Shown: one piece after another, positions 33,204 to 45,263 of the stretch
Layout: each line of letters starts with the position of its first letter
How positions within the stretch are numbered: the first letter of the stretch is position 1
Assembly (NCBI GenBank): GCA_014058105.1
Contig: JACGCM010000376.1
Span: 62,001 to 126,000, forward strand
From: Kingdonia uniflora
Taxonomy: Eukaryota; Streptophyta; Magnoliopsida; Ranunculales; Circaeasteraceae
Direction of reading: 5' to 3'
Length of the DNA: 64,000 bases
Translations under genes and position numbers: made by a program
Notes under the pieces: generated by a model
The model's database searches: none
Seen by the model: only the letters and a program-made list of their open reading frames with translations
What the model was told of the DNA's origin: nothing

Positions 33204-34953
33204 TGTAAATAATGACACTTTTGGAGGTAGATTTACGACTTGGCTGCTGTGTTGTAACAATATGACTTCCATTAACATTATTTTAGAACCACCATCGTTT
33301 TTCACTTTTCCCCTCTTATTTTCTGCTCAAAAAAATTGACTCCTTCTGTAGTCGAGAAAATAATTCAATTTCGACTTTAGACAATGACATTTCTCATTTT
33401 CACCCTTTAATACATAATCTCTCCACGATCCTACTAATTCCACCACACGATCTCTCCACAATCCGGCCACAAAAATCCCCCAAAATCATACAAAACAAAA
33501 ATGGGAATTCTCTCTCCCTGAGAGTAAATCTCCCTCCCTCTCTCTTAAAATCCCTTTCTCTCTCACAAAGCTTAATCGAGGTCAGAAGGTTGAAGCCTCA
33601 AACTCCACTCATCAATCTCAATTTTAAACCAACTCTCTCTGACTCAGAAATCATCATCATCATCAGTTGTAAACTACAATCTTAAAGTCTTGGAGTGGGA
33701 CAAAGTATGCGATTATGTTGCGTCTTCCGCCGGGATATCTTTAGGTCGACAAGCAACAAAGGTAGCTATCTCTCTATACTTAGGATTTCTCTCATTTGGT
33801 GATTGTAATTGATCCATCCCGCAGGCACAACTATGGTCATTGAATCAGAGCTTTGTAGAGAACAAAAGACTCTTAGTGGAAACTAATGCGGCAGTGGAAA
33901 TGCTCAACTATGGTGGTAGTGGGGGAATGGACTTCAGTGGCATTGATGTCACACTGGTAACAATATTCTTCATTTCATTATATCAAATATCAACTAATTA
34001 TATGCTCCTCCCTGATCGCATCTTGTCTTTTGAACATTATCCAAATTGTACGTTATCCACATTAATAGCAGCATGGTGAATTGGGGATTGTATATGTGGA
34101 GGTTATATTAGGATTCAGGGAGCATGTGATTGCTTTAGTTGCACTAGTCATATATGTCGAAGTTGTATGGTCGTATAATAAGAATTTAATATGGAAATTT
34201 TAGTATACAACATAAAAATTCACATTATCTTACAGCTCTTTTTTATATGTCATCAAATGAGAAGGTGGAGTCAGCTATTGGACGTGCTTCAAGGGGTTCA
34301 GCTGTGTATGGGAATGAAGCACTGGCAATTGTTTCCTTTATGATATTTTGCCAAGCCTTGCAATATAATGTAAAAGCTGCAATTAATAAAGTTGCGGATT
34401 GGTACAACCGCTTTATGTCTCTTACAGAAGTGGCAATATGATTTCGATAGGAACTATTATTTTTAATCTTTGGAATTATACTACTTTAACTGTGTTTCTT
34501 GGGTAATTAACTTGCAGATAATGGAGTTGGTTGTAAATCAATCATTGGTGAAATCCATTCAGCAAGTCGTAGACGAAGAGGGCTCTGTCAGAGATTCTGT
34601 TGTGCGTCTTTTATTACTTGCATTTAGATTCAAACTTTGTAGTGCTTTACATTTCAAATCATTGTAGTTACTAAATCTTGTCGGGGTACAATGTAAACAC
34701 TGAATGCTAAGGCACAATTTGGAGATTGATTGAACATTAGCAGGAGCGATATTTCATTTTCCTTCCTAGAACTGGTTTTTTGAGTCTAGACTTAAAAATT
34801 TTTCTCTTATTCCCCAGCTTGTATTCAATTCGTCTACAAGTGCACCTAAACAGTATATAAGCAAGCCAAAATTTCTCGTTTCACAGATCTTTTCTTTACA
34901 TTGCCATATCCCTAGCTTGTTTGATCGTTTGGTGTAGTTATCTTACTCCTAAT

Positions 34954-35370
34954 CTATGTAACATTGACACGGGTACGTGTGTCGGTATCCGACACGGGTA
35001 CCGGGTGTCAGACACGGTGGTTGAAAAATAAGTGAAAACGTGGACACGACCTTATACCCAAAAAGATAGTATCATTCTTTATATTTCATGTATTGTGTCT
35101 TATTATATGTGAATGTATTATGAATATATAATTACGATATAAACTTATGGGTTAATTTATGACTAATAACAAACATAAAATAATGATACTAGTTAGTATG
35201 GTTGAATAACATGTATAAGAATTGAAAACTTTCTAAAAGCTATGTCAAAAAGGTTATGATCTAAGCAAGAAGTGTCCGTTGGAGTGTCCACACGAGTGTG
35301 GTGCGTCCGAGTGTCCAACACGTTTGGGCACAATTTTTTTTTTGGAATATGAAGTGTCCATGTTACATAG
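34954..35370. mobile_element. hAT-type MITE, 417 bp, in a MutS2 intron
   Basis: Ends CTATGTAACATTGACAC (left) and, reverse complemented, CTATGTAACATGGACAC (right). CTCCTAAT flanks both sides (34946-34953 and 35371-35378), an exact 8-bp duplication. The interior near both ends repeats GTGTC(C/G)/GACAC motifs. Confidence 0.85.
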
Positions 35371-36239
35371 CTCCTAATATTAAGAAATATCTATTATATT
35401 TGTCTTTGCCCTTTATATATATTGTTTTGTGATACAACTCCTGTGTTTTATTTCAGAATTCAAACCTAAAAAGATCTCGTGATCAAGTACAGGTGCTTGA
35501 AAGGAAGGTGAATTTAACTCCTAGTTTGAAATAACTTGTACTTTATAATTATTGTTGGTTGCATATATCATCCGTTCCCATGCTACTTTTGATAATTTAT
35601 AATTCAATGTTGATTCCTTTTTTATTCTTCTTCAGTTAAATCATCTTATGGACAGCTTAATTAGGGATGACATGAATGGTGCAACATCATTGGTAAGTGG
35701 TTATTAATTATTATTAGAGAAGATGGGATGGTGTAATGTATTAAAGTGTACTTTGGATACGGTACTGTGTCATACTTGGACAAGCTATGATATAGTGTAT
35801 CTATTTACTCCATAATATGTTAAGCAATCAAAAATGTATTTCTAATGTTTTTCATGGTTGAAACTTGTAATGTTTCCTGGTGCTCACCCAAGAAGTGAGT
35901 AACATTGATGAAAGGTGGTGTATAAAATCCGGGTTCAACCAGCTTACAACTTTTAAGGACCTATTGTTATCCAACTATGATGAATATATTACATGTAATA
36001 TTATGTCTGTAAAATTTATAAATCCAAAATTGTTAGTAGTAACTGTTCGAAAATCACCACCAAATATGTTAAGTAGTCATAGTCATACAGGCTTTCCATG
36101 TTTCAATATATATCCACGGATTGAACTTATCGAACACTTCTATTGGGTTTTTCAAAGAAGGTGCACCGGCTTTTGATTTGATTCCTTTGACAAGTCAACA
36201 TTTGAGAATGTGGTCATGTCCACCGAAGATAATGGCAGC

Positions 36240-37571
36240 AACGAGATCTTCAAGAAGATCATGAGATAAGGCATCACAGTTCAGTTTTTTTTTCACTCTC
36301 TTTGCGCTGCTTGGATCGTATATTCATGGCTTTGATAAATCAAAAATCAAACCAATAATCAGTATTCACCACGCAAAAATAACACTGTAACACCCTTAAA
36401 TCTATAAACACATTGAAACAAATCTTGACGGAGGGCAAAAATACCACAATGTGGATGTTTTAGTAAACAATCAACAATTGTCGAATAAAAAAAGCGACTT
36501 CAAACAAGAAATAGCCAACAGAAGCACCATAAATTGTTTTTGGAAAAAAAAAAAAAAAAATTTACAGATAAATAACACACTGCAGTAAGGTTAAAGAAAT
36601 TCAAAACTGAAAAACTCTATTACGATACTCCATATAATTACTTTTAGTCTCGTATTAATTTATTTGAGATACATATTTTACCCTTTAGTGGTTTAGGTGA
36701 GGGATGCTTGGTAGAGCCACTGTCTGCTGTTCCACTAAATGATGATGTAAGGGAAAGATACCAAGAATGTCTATTAACTCAATTTTTCCTTTATGGTTTA
36801 CTTCTTTCTGAAATTTGATGGGTGTTACTAGAATGTGTGAATTTTTTGTTAAATCCACACGTGCAGAATAAACACTAACTTTGAATCCTAGCTTTAATGG
36901 TTCCCTCAGAAGTTGGAGCAATCAAATAAGTAGGGAAAAAAAGAATCAATCACACACACACACACACACATGCCGGCACCCACGATGTGAAAGAGTACCA
37001 CAGTAATTAGCAGAGCATTAGGAAGCTGATGAAAACTTATATTCTTTTTGCCGAATAGATGACAAGGTCGTTTGACAAACAATGAAGACAACCATAATAT
37101 GTGAAATAAAAACTCAGTAAAGAATGTAATGATGATCAAGTACAAATCATTCCACAAGGGTTTACATGAAAACCTGCAGTAAAGGAAGAAAAATACTTGA
37201 GGTGAAGATCATCAAAATTTCAATAAGAAGAAGAAACACAAATCTGTTACATCACCATCATTTCCGAAGTACTAGTCTACCTAAACATCCGAAAATCCTA
37301 AGCCCAGCTAATTACTCTAGCATACTCCAATAGTTGAGCTGTAACTCATCGGTTATCATTGTTATTGGATAGTAAGCATTTAATTATTTCTTACTTATTT
37401 CCTCATTAGTACTATATACCAGCAGTTTTCTGGTTAGCTTAAAGACTGCTGTAAATTTGAAGCCATAGACATATTAATGGATGCATAGTCATAGTTGCAA
37501 TTGTCTTTGCTACTCATTTTCCAATTTGGTAATTCCACATTGATTTTGTTTTGGTTATACTCCTAATGTAG
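36240..37571. other. No exon recognised inside the MutS2 fragment
   Basis: AT-rich, with a CA microsatellite at about 36952-36970 and an A tract near 36550. The MutS2 exon expected between the ..TTFKDLLLS and ARAKYSLSF exons is not seen. Confidence 0.5.
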
Positions 37572-38520
37572 GTCACAGCTCGAGCAAAATATAGTCTTTC
37601 TTTCGGAGGCATAGTTCCAGATTTGTTCTCCACGGACAATAAAGATAGATTTTCTACTGATTCGTCACACCCCACTCAGTTGGAGTGGACATTGTATCTG
37701 CCAAACTCTTACCATCCTTTGTTACTTCAGCAGCACAGGAAAAATTTGATGAAAGCAAAAAAAGAATGTCAGTAATGCTATTGCGGTTAGTGCCATTTGC
37801 AAATAAGGTCCATTTACTTATTTTTACTTTTAGACCTCTGAAATTATTTTTGTCCATGGTTCAAAATGTTGTCCTCTAGAACCACATTTTCCTATATTCA
37901 ACCTTGAATACTATGTGTGTATATAATAAGGCAACCTTTGAAGGTTATGTGTGTATATAAGTTCCAAAGGCAGTGGCTAAGCACCTCAATATACGGCAAA
38001 CTCCAAAAATGGGGTCATAATCTCTGAGAATGGGGCTATGTTTGGCCTGACAATATCAAGGATCGACCTGTTTGAGGGCCGTCAAAATTTGGGGATCCTT
38101 AGCAGTAGCCTTGCTCGCCTATGCCAGAGTTGGACCTATGTTTACACTTATACGGTTAATTATACTGGAAGATGTTATGCGTGTGCAGGTCTTATTGGAC
38201 CTGATCTTGCATAATGCCCTTATGTTAATAAAACGGTTAAGATTTTTCTCGTATGTTTTCTGTATAGTTGACAGATCTTTTTCTTATAATCTTGCAAGTT
38301 GAGATTTTAGTAAAATCATTGAACTTAACTTTGAGCAATTTGGATCAATGGATGGTAACAATAAAGGTTAGAAATTTTATCGAATATGTTCTTAGGCAAT
38401 TTTTTTGCTCATATAATTGGAAAAATAATCTAACATACCTTAGTTCATATCGCACAACACCTTGTAATTTACCTTTACGACTTGTTGTTTAAGAGCATAT
38501 AAGTATGTGTACCTTTGCAG

Positions 38521-38947
38521 ACTCGATTGCCGTTGGTTTTCTTTCCAACAACAGGTGAAGTGCTACCTGAACCGCTTGGTGTAGTCCTCATATCCTCTTG
38601 GAACTACCCCATTTGTAAGTGAATTATTGTCTCTTGTGGATATGCTTGCGACCTTAAACTTTCTTTCATTCCCGTGTTAATAATACACATTTTTAAATTT
38701 ATCATCTAAGATTGACTATGTACGTGATATTTGGGTTCAGCGCTGGTATTAGATCCATTAATTGGATCCATAGCTACAGGAAATGCAGTGGTGTTAAAAC
38801 CTTTAAAGCTTGCACCTGCATGCTCTGCACTTCTTGCTAATACGATCCCTTCTTATATGGATGATAAGGTTGTCATGGTCGTCGAAGGTGGAGCAAGCCT
38901 TAGGAAACAACTATTAGATCATAAATGGGACAAAATATTTTTCACAG
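38521..38947 (+). pseudogene. Two consecutive exons of an ALDH3-family aldehyde dehydrogenase
   Basis: Exon A (38521-38614, acceptor TTTGCAG, donor GTAAGT) reads [20 protein letters not shown] then [10 protein letters not shown]. Exon B (38741-38947, acceptor GTTCAG) reads LVLDPLIGSIATGNAVVLKP, LAPACSALLANTIPSYMDDK and LLDHKWDKIFFTG. Splice phase joins them in frame. These are the NAD-binding-domain exons of plant ALDH3F/H proteins; the catalytic Cys exon is absent. Open frame, no stop. It is inserted in the same strand and order-breaking position after MutS2. Confidence 0.9.
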
Positions 38948-39551
38948 GTAAGCACTCTTATTAACTGTCACACATTTCCACATTACTATATTTCCTGTTA
39001 GATTATTGAGCATATATTTTTTACACAAACGAGAAACATCTTGTAATGGCCACACTATAATCTCTCAGGACGAATTGAAATGTTTTTAATGCATTAATAA
39101 GGATTTTTTGATAATAAAAAAAACAAACTTAAGTTCAACCGGAGGAAATTTATATTAAATTATTTGATTTTTGTAATAATTGATCAATTTTTTCGCTACT
39201 CTGACAGTTCACCCTTGCTTGAGTATGAACTATGAAGCTTCACTTGGTTCAAAACAAAGCCCCTCCTCTTGTAAGTAGCTATGGTTTTAGACAAATACAT
39301 GATATTCATATATTTTATATTTCCCAAAGTATATTTCACTTTGGGAATTTTATAATGCAGTGAATAATTGCTTATGAACTTTGGAATTAATCCTGAATAA
39401 CCATCGACACAAAGATAGTTCAAAACATCTCTGTGACCTTTTAAAAGAGATCTGCAAATTAACTCAAGGTATTTACTCTAATACTCAATGCCAGTATCTT
39501 AATCGTAATTTGTACTGCACTTTTCTCAACGATTGAGCCAATCTTTCCCAG

Positions 39552-39681
39552 GGTATTTAGGGCCAGACATGCATAACTTGGTGAGGGATGCGTCCATGGG
39601 ACCTTTGAGAGAGAGGCTCTGGGACAAGGGATAGAAATTACAAAGTTGAAGAAGGAGGATATGAGGTCTGTCACTCTTCAG
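39552..39681 (+). pseudogene. One exon of a spastin/katanin-type AAA ATPase
   Basis: After CCCAG the frame reads GYLGPDMHNLVRDASMGPLR, then one base is missing, then IEITKLKKEDMRSVTLQ up to a donor CAG/GTAATGG. Plant AAA ATPases of the meiotic clade carry GYSGSDMxNLVKDASMGPLRE and KLKKEDMRPVTLxDF at the end of the AAA module. The 1-bp deletion introduces TAG. No other exon of the gene is near. Confidence 0.85.
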
Positions 39682-40587
39682 GTAATGGTTCTCCATCTCA
39701 AGTAGTATACATAAGCATGCACTCACAGACACGTGTAATTCATGAATATACTTAAATAGTACATTTTTAAACTTTCCAATACGGTTGGGACTTTAGTCAA
39801 ATATCCCAATCAATATCAGGACTTAACCCCATAAATCTTGATATCATTCTACCATCCTTGGTATTGTTATATTAAAAAACTGTAAACGTCCAAGCAAAAA
39901 CAATATCAAAGAGCAGTTTAGCTTAGAGTGAAGCTTTTCCTCTATTCAGTGATTCTTAGAGTCTAGGTATGATGTGAACATTGCAAATATTTTCTGACCC
40001 AAAAGCCAAAAACTTAGGCAACTGGTATTTTAAAATGCTCTAACTGAAAGCTTTCATATGAACCCGTGGACTTCTTAAATAGTTTAACTTTTTTGAAGTG
40101 TGGAAGGCACGCTAAGGGGATTTGCGTAAGGAATGCAGAGTGGGTTATTTTAATAGGGAATGCATTGTTGGAGAATTTCATAAATAAAAGGACTAGAGCA
40201 CACAAAAGTTTTGCATTAACAGTAATCAAGTGATATTATCTGAGCTTAATATTTGTAACAATTTTTGAGGACTTTGATAATGCATTACACGAGGTGAGAC
40301 CCTCCATTTCTTCGAATGAGCTCCATACATACGAAGTGTAGAACAAGCAATTTGGGAGCTTAGCACTCTAAAATTCAACTAATGTGAAGATAATAACTAA
40401 GAGACTACAATATAATTTTTGTATAGCAGTTGGTAAAAATAAAATGCGTGTATGCTGCAACATTTCACTTATTTTTTACTGCTTGTTTTGGTTTTGCAGA
40501 CCCTCTTTTATATGGAAGGTAATTATGACCCTCTTTCTGCAAGGCTCAACAAAATTAGATTTGTTGACAATAATATATGAATTTTAG

Positions 40588-40661
40588 ATAATCTCTGCCT
40601 AGTATTTAAGGACCTTGTTCCCCGGACCAGTTTGATAGAGTTCAATGGATTTGAATTTAAG
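40588..40661 (+). pseudogene. Exon-like piece, possibly from the FKBP62 fragment
   Basis: Bounded by ATTTTAG and AAG/GTATGC, it reads DLVPRTSLIEFNGFEFK. FKBP62-type proteins have ...DGTVF...PFEFK directly before the block found at 41609, and an intron at that place would fit, but the match is only the last few residues. If correct, the CACTA right end at 41532 lies inside an FKBP62 intron. Confidence 0.35.
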
Positions 40662-40962
40662 GTATGCAATTTAGTCTAGTATCTTATAATAATAGTTTAT
40701 TTTATCTTCTTGTAATTAATGACTTAGTTTTGGGGGAAAAACTGTAAGCTATATTTGTTTAGTTTATATTATGAATCCTATTACAAAGAAAAATGATCAG
40801 CTTCTACAACTGGAAACAACTTTTGGATTCCTTTTATTTAAATTACAAGTCATCTTTTAGCATAGACACAAATGAATATAGTACAACTTTTTTTTCCCTT
40901 AATAATATAACCCCACAATTGCTACTATTATACACATTGTTTTTTAATGCATCTTTATTGAT

Positions 40963-41035
40963 AGAACTATAAGCTCTAAATGGCAAGAGCTCTCATGAAC
41001 TTGAGACAATGATGGTTCAAATCCATCTAGTTCTA
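40963..41035 (+). other. tRNA-like module A
   Basis: Seven-base acceptor stem AGAACTA / TAGTTCT, D-arm GCTC...GAGC, an anticodon-like hairpin TCTCA/TGAGA with a 6-base loop, and a T-arm GATGG-TTCAAAT-CCATC, ending in a discriminator A; 73 nt in all. Three bases instead of two link acceptor and D-stem and the anticodon loop is short, so it is probably not a working tRNA gene. The A- and B-box-like parts could still act as pol III promoter. Confidence 0.6.
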
Positions 41036-41518
41036 ATTGTAAAAGTATAGGAAAGACTATTTAAGTAAAGTAATATTATTTAATAAAATTTTAAAATTTA
41101 TAATTGCGAGAAGCGACTAAAATCATCGTCAATAATTGTGTTTAATACGTCAACGTTTTTGCGTGATAGATAGCACGACCAGTTTGTATGTTAAAAAATT
41201 TTAGAATTACGAATAATTAGACGATTTTGGCATCGTAAAATTAAGACGCATAAAACAACGGATAAATAAATCGAAAAATGGAACAAATACGACGAAAATA
41301 ACGATTGATATTTGTGTATATATTTTGCGACGCATAAAACGACTCATAAATGTGCCACAATTTTAACTAAAAACGACATAAATTATGACGTGGTTTACAG
41401 TCGTAATATTACGACGCATTTCAAGTCGAAAACATAAAACTACTGCAAAAAGAACGACACTTTTTTCGACTAAAATGAAAGTCACTTTAGCAAAATAACG
41501 ACTGACATGCCCCGTCAT

Positions 41519-41532
41519 TTTTTGGCCTAGTG
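41519..41532 (-). repeat. CACTA-type terminal repeat (right)
   Basis: TTTTTGGCCTAGTG; the subterminal region inside it (about 41100-41518) is rich in repeated CGAC/GTCG motifs, typical of CACTA elements. The following triplet is ATG (2 of 3 match to the left flank). Confidence 0.7.
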
Positions 41533-41608
41533 ATGGTAAGGTAAACTTAAATTTTTTTGGTTCAAATAAAATCGTATCTAAATGGAAGCTATGTAATTTT
41601 TTTTACAG

Positions 41609-41950
41609 AAGAATTTATTAAAGGTATTGATAAAGCTGTGATAAATATGAAAAAGGGGGAAGTCGTATACAGTAACAATAGTACTAGAGTATGATTTTGA
41701 TTCGTGCGTCCATGTTTTAGTTGTTTGCCCTCCAAATTCAATTGTCATCTGTGTGTTAGAGCTTGTAAGCTTTGATAAGTCATAACCATACAAACTATAA
41801 GGAATGCAAATTCTTCTGTTTTTCAGGAGAAAGAGTCTTGGGATATAAATACACAAGATAATATAGAAGTTGCTGGGATTAAAGTCGAAGGAAATATATT
41901 TTTTAAAGCTAATAAATATGCTAGGGTGGCCTCCAAGAGATATGAGAAGG
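41609..41950 (+). pseudogene. Two exons of FKBP62/ROF1-type peptidyl-prolyl isomerase
   Basis: Exon A (41609-41665, acceptor TTTTACAG) reads EEFIKGIDKAVINMKKGEV, the end of the third FKBP domain. Exon B (41827-41950, acceptor TTTCAG) reads EKESWDINTQDNIEVAGIKV, then GNIFFKANKYARVASKRYEK, the linker and first TPR helix pair of ROF1/FKBP62, a co-chaperone that binds HSP90. The exon-A frame runs past its donor into a stop. The rest of the TPR domain is missing; two unidentified exon-like pieces follow (about 42090-42165 and 42601-42654, the latter reading GATFSELLSRRLDEFLNQ). Confidence 0.85.
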
Positions 41951-41952
41951 TT

Positions 41953-43447
41953 GCACTCGTACATTGCGACTTGTTACTTGATGCTTCTTTCTTGTCATTT
42001 ACAACAGTGATGGAACTTTATATACATGATTTTATTCCTTTATGATCATTTGATCTTATACAATTATTTCCTACTCTTTCATGTGAAGGACGCTTATCAA
42101 GTTGTAATGGCCCTGTCAATGTCAAGAGTGTGAAGACTAAGGCCATCATGGAAAGTCTGGCATAGCCAAGTAAGTTTTACATTTCTTTAGTTGTTGTTGT
42201 GGCCTTCATCGTCTTCTTAGTAATTGGTGAAATGGTTAGCATGGTGTAGACCAAAGAAAAGTAGAGATGGCCTGCCATTCTAATTGTTTATTTGTTTTAC
42301 AACTCCTCTTCTTTTCTCCAAATTATAAGTCATTGGAAGAGGTACTTAAAGTCATCACTTGGTCTCACCTGGTATCCATCACACATATGTAAGCAAATCT
42401 CAAAACTCAATATTACTGTTTAATATTGGTCATTGATAAGTCCAACTGACTTTAGGTTGCTAAATATATTTAGTTTTTGAAAGCACGATTCAATTTTACT
42501 TGATTGTGTTCAGATAGTGCTACAATTCTATGTTTTGTCAATTTTGTTGTTGCTTCTTGTATCTATCTTTACCTCTCTTTTTTCTCTTTTTTTCCTTTAG
42601 GGTGCAACATTTTCAGAGCTACTCTCTAGAAGACTTGATGAGTTCTTAAATCAGGTACAGTGATAACACTTTTTATGTTCTCTTTTTATGTAGGTAATAT
42701 AAGCAACAATTTTAATTCTACAAAGTGAAGTTTGGTAATTGATAATATCTATTGCAATTTCTTATCATATGTTGCATTTTAGTTGTGAGTTGTTGCTAGA
42801 GCTGTGGGGGAGGTTGATTTAGAGAACACGTTCGCAGGTAGCAATGAGAGTCTCAAGAGAGGTATCATGTTTGCGACCTCATTGTATCTATGAGTTAGAT
42901 CATGCCAGTTGTGGGTAACGGCAGGTTCGTTACCTGGCCTCTTAGTAGTGTAACTTAAAGTCAACTATCATAGTTTCTTTTTGCCAAAAAAATTGGCAAA
43001 TTGTCCCATTAGTTCGTGTTGCTGTATTTTTCCAATTATGAAGCCACCGAGAATAGGTATACCTTTGTAAACATGCAATCTAAAAGCTAATGATAATTTT
43101 TTTACTGAATAGAATTGTCTATATATGTATCCTTCTTTATAGCCTTACGATTTAGCATCTTTAACAATTTTTGTAAATTTGGCTTGCTAAATTTGAGGGA
43201 TTTTTTAAGTTTGCAAGGGCTTTAGGAGTTTTAAGCTAGTACAGCTGATAGGGCACTGTACCGATGATTTTGCTCGTCCTTGGAGTCTAAAATTGCAAGA
43301 CAGAGGTATCTTCTTAGCTATGCATAGTTTTATTTCCTTGGGGTTTTTATGGATTCTTGAAAATGAACTTTACACTAGACTTGTTTGAAATTGTGTATTA
43401 TTTGTACTTTTTATGGTGATTAGCTTTTGTATGATTTGATTTTTTTA
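41953..43447. other. No identified gene
   Basis: Contains two exon-like pieces of unknown origin (see the FKBP62 entry). The block at about 42780-42960 (GCTGTGGGGGAGGTTG... GGCAGGTTCGTTACCTGGCC) is more GC-rich and may be a separate repeat. Confidence 0.35.
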
Positions 43448-43519
43448 TGGACTACGAGCTCAAAATGGATAGAGCGCTCAAAAATTGAAAGATTGATGGT
43501 TCGAATCCATCTAGTCCAA
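43448..43519 (+). other. tRNA-like module B
   Basis: Acceptor TGGACTA / TAGTCCA, D-arm GCTC...GAGC, T-arm GATGG-TTCGAAT-CCATC, discriminator A. The anticodon arm is degenerate. Compared with module A the acceptor differs at two base pairs, both kept paired (A-T to T-A and A-T to G-C). Confidence 0.6.
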
Positions 43520-43874
43520 AATTTTGACGGGGTAATTATTTTTCTCAAAAACAACATATATGTTTGTCGTGTATGGTTAATTTTAAATGACGTTTTCCCC
43601 GTGAAATGGCAGAAATAACGACATATATATTTGTGGTTTATGTTAAAATTAAACGACTTTTGTCTCCTTAAAACGACAGAAAGTACAACATTTATAAGTG
43701 CCGTATTTTTATAAAGAACAACATATTTATATGTTGTAAAAGCACGACATTTATAACTGTCGGTAACAATAACGACTTCATTTTGGTGACAATTGTTAGT
43801 GACAAAATATAAGTCGTTAATTAGGCAATAACGACAGTTATATCCGTCGCTAATATCAATTTTTCATGTAGTAG
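43520..43874 (+). mobile_element. Right end of a second CACTA-type element
   Basis: Repeated AACGAC / GTCGTT motifs lead to CAATTTTTCATGTAGTAG at 43857-43874. Its complement, CTACTACATGAAAAATTG, resembles the common plant CACTACAxGAAAAA terminus with a one-base change. No partner left end was found. Module B directly precedes it. Confidence 0.5.
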
Positions 43875-44071
43875 TTATCCTTACATTTGTTAAAATCAGA
43901 CAGCTGTAATCCATAATTTCTACCATATGAACAGTCCACAAACACCTTGATCTTATTCATTTCAGTTCGCAGATTCAATCTGCCTCATTCTACATTTAAC
44001 AGATAACAAAAATAGATTACTGTAAATAGAGTACTTATTTATCTCGAACTCTCAAAGTTTACAGTTTACAA

Positions 44072-44425
44072 TCATATATAGCTACATTTAAAGCAGCCTG
44101 GATGATTCACCACACCACATGGTATTATCTCCCCTCCTGTTGCTTTCTCATCTTCTTCAGCAAGCTTGTCCCGTGTGATCCCTCGAACAGCTTCTTCTCG
44201 TAAAGTTGAATCCAACAGCAACTCACAAAACACATCACACCAAAAAAAACGGTCATACTCTGCACGCCTTCCTTCATCATCTAAGCCACCGAGCTTCAAC
44301 GGCCATTCCGGTAAAACAATATCGTAAGGCAACTTATGAAAGTATCGCTCATGAAGTTCAGCGACCTTGATATGGAACCTAACTTCCATTGCATGACGAA
44401 CACGCTGAGAACGCGTCCTCACCAT
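44072..44425 (-). CDS. Unidentified minus-strand ORF near the Tat 3' LTR, 117 codons
   Basis: Open from ATG to stop: MVRTRSQRVRHAMEVRFHIK, then LHERYFHKLPYDIVLPEWPL and EYDRFFWCDVFCELLL, with an acidic end. It has a gene-like composition (Arg/Glu-rich, Trp present) but no family I recognise. Orientation and place fit a further antisense ORF of the Tat element. Confidence 0.35.
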   Translation of the reverse strand: MVRTRSQRVRHAMEVRFHIKVAELHERYFHKLPYDIVLPEWPLKLGGLDDEGRRAEYDRFFWCDVFCELLLDSTLREEAVRGITRDKLAEEDEKATGGEIIPCGVVNHPGCFKCSYI

Positions 44426-45263
44426 AGTTACTTACACTACCTCCACAACAACCTGTCCCTACAAAAGATACATGGCATACCAGACAAAGACTCCTACTTT
44501 ATATAGACACTAGGAAGATCTATAAAAATCTAAATCGCCCCACAGATTTTGTTGAAGGATATAGTGCGCAAAATTTCAGAAACACGAGTATTCAACAGAT
44601 GTCAAAAAATATTGTGACAGGTCATACTTTCCATGTTATGAAATATCTCCTCAGATTTTATTCGCACAGATATGAAGATCGTAACATACAACCAAGCATG
44701 TCCAGTGGTAGCACCTACAGGCAGATATCAGTTACTTCCATACAGCAAGACCTTTTTCAGTCAATTCGAATCAATAGCTCGTAAACATACACATGCCCTT
44801 ACAACCACCCAATCATCTTAAGCCAATTGTTTACTTACTCTTTCGAACGCCTTTACTTTTCAACCTCAATCTCCATTCCCATTGCTACTACATATTGAGA
44901 TCCTTATAGTTTGATTTGTCCAGCAATATTCTGTGACAAACTGACATTCCTCGCACCTACGTATTTACAGACTTCTATTCCTTTTATTCCACTTTGCTTC
45001 ATTTGCAGTTTGAATTTTTATTTCTCAAATATTAACCCAGTACGCATCGAAACTTATAAAGGTAAATTGAGGAAATTTCGAGACACCTCATACAGATGAC
45101 AGAACAAAGACATTTCATTAGTTCGAATATTTCTTACAAAATATTTTACAAATAACTACTGTTCCAGACAATTCACAGATTACTTTACAAATTACATCAA
45201 ATCACTGTTCGACATACTTCTCAGCAGCTACCGAAGAAGAAGATGCAAAATTAAAGTAACTTC

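Larger units (their letters stand above)
33660..37788 (+). pseudogene. MutS2 (plastid MutS-related protein) gene fragment, several 5' exons
   Basis: Exons read in order: about 33660-33761 (VLEWDKVCDYVASSAGISLG), 33825-33956 (QSFVENKRLLVETNAAVEML, YGGSGGMDFSGIDV), about 34265-34429 (SAIGRASRGSAVYGNEALAI), 34518-34605 (IMELVVNQSLVKSIQQVVDE), 35457-35506 (SNLKRSRDQVQVLERK), 35635-35692 (LNHLMDSLIRDDMNGATSL), about 35891-35970 (EVSNIDERWCIKSGFNQLTT) and 37572-37788 (ARAKYSLSFGGIVPDLF, LEWTLYLPNSYHPLLLQQHR). These follow the order of plant MutS2 N-terminal and core domains. The ATPase (GPNTGGKT) and Smr parts are missing, and the next exons belong to ALDH3. The start codon region is also not intact (in-frame TGA before the first exon). 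Confidence 0.88.

Noticed and set aside
40963..41035. Functional tRNA gene
   Set aside because: Three-base linker between acceptor and D-stem and a six-base anticodon loop; module B lacks a usable anticodon loop. Kept as tRNA-like only.
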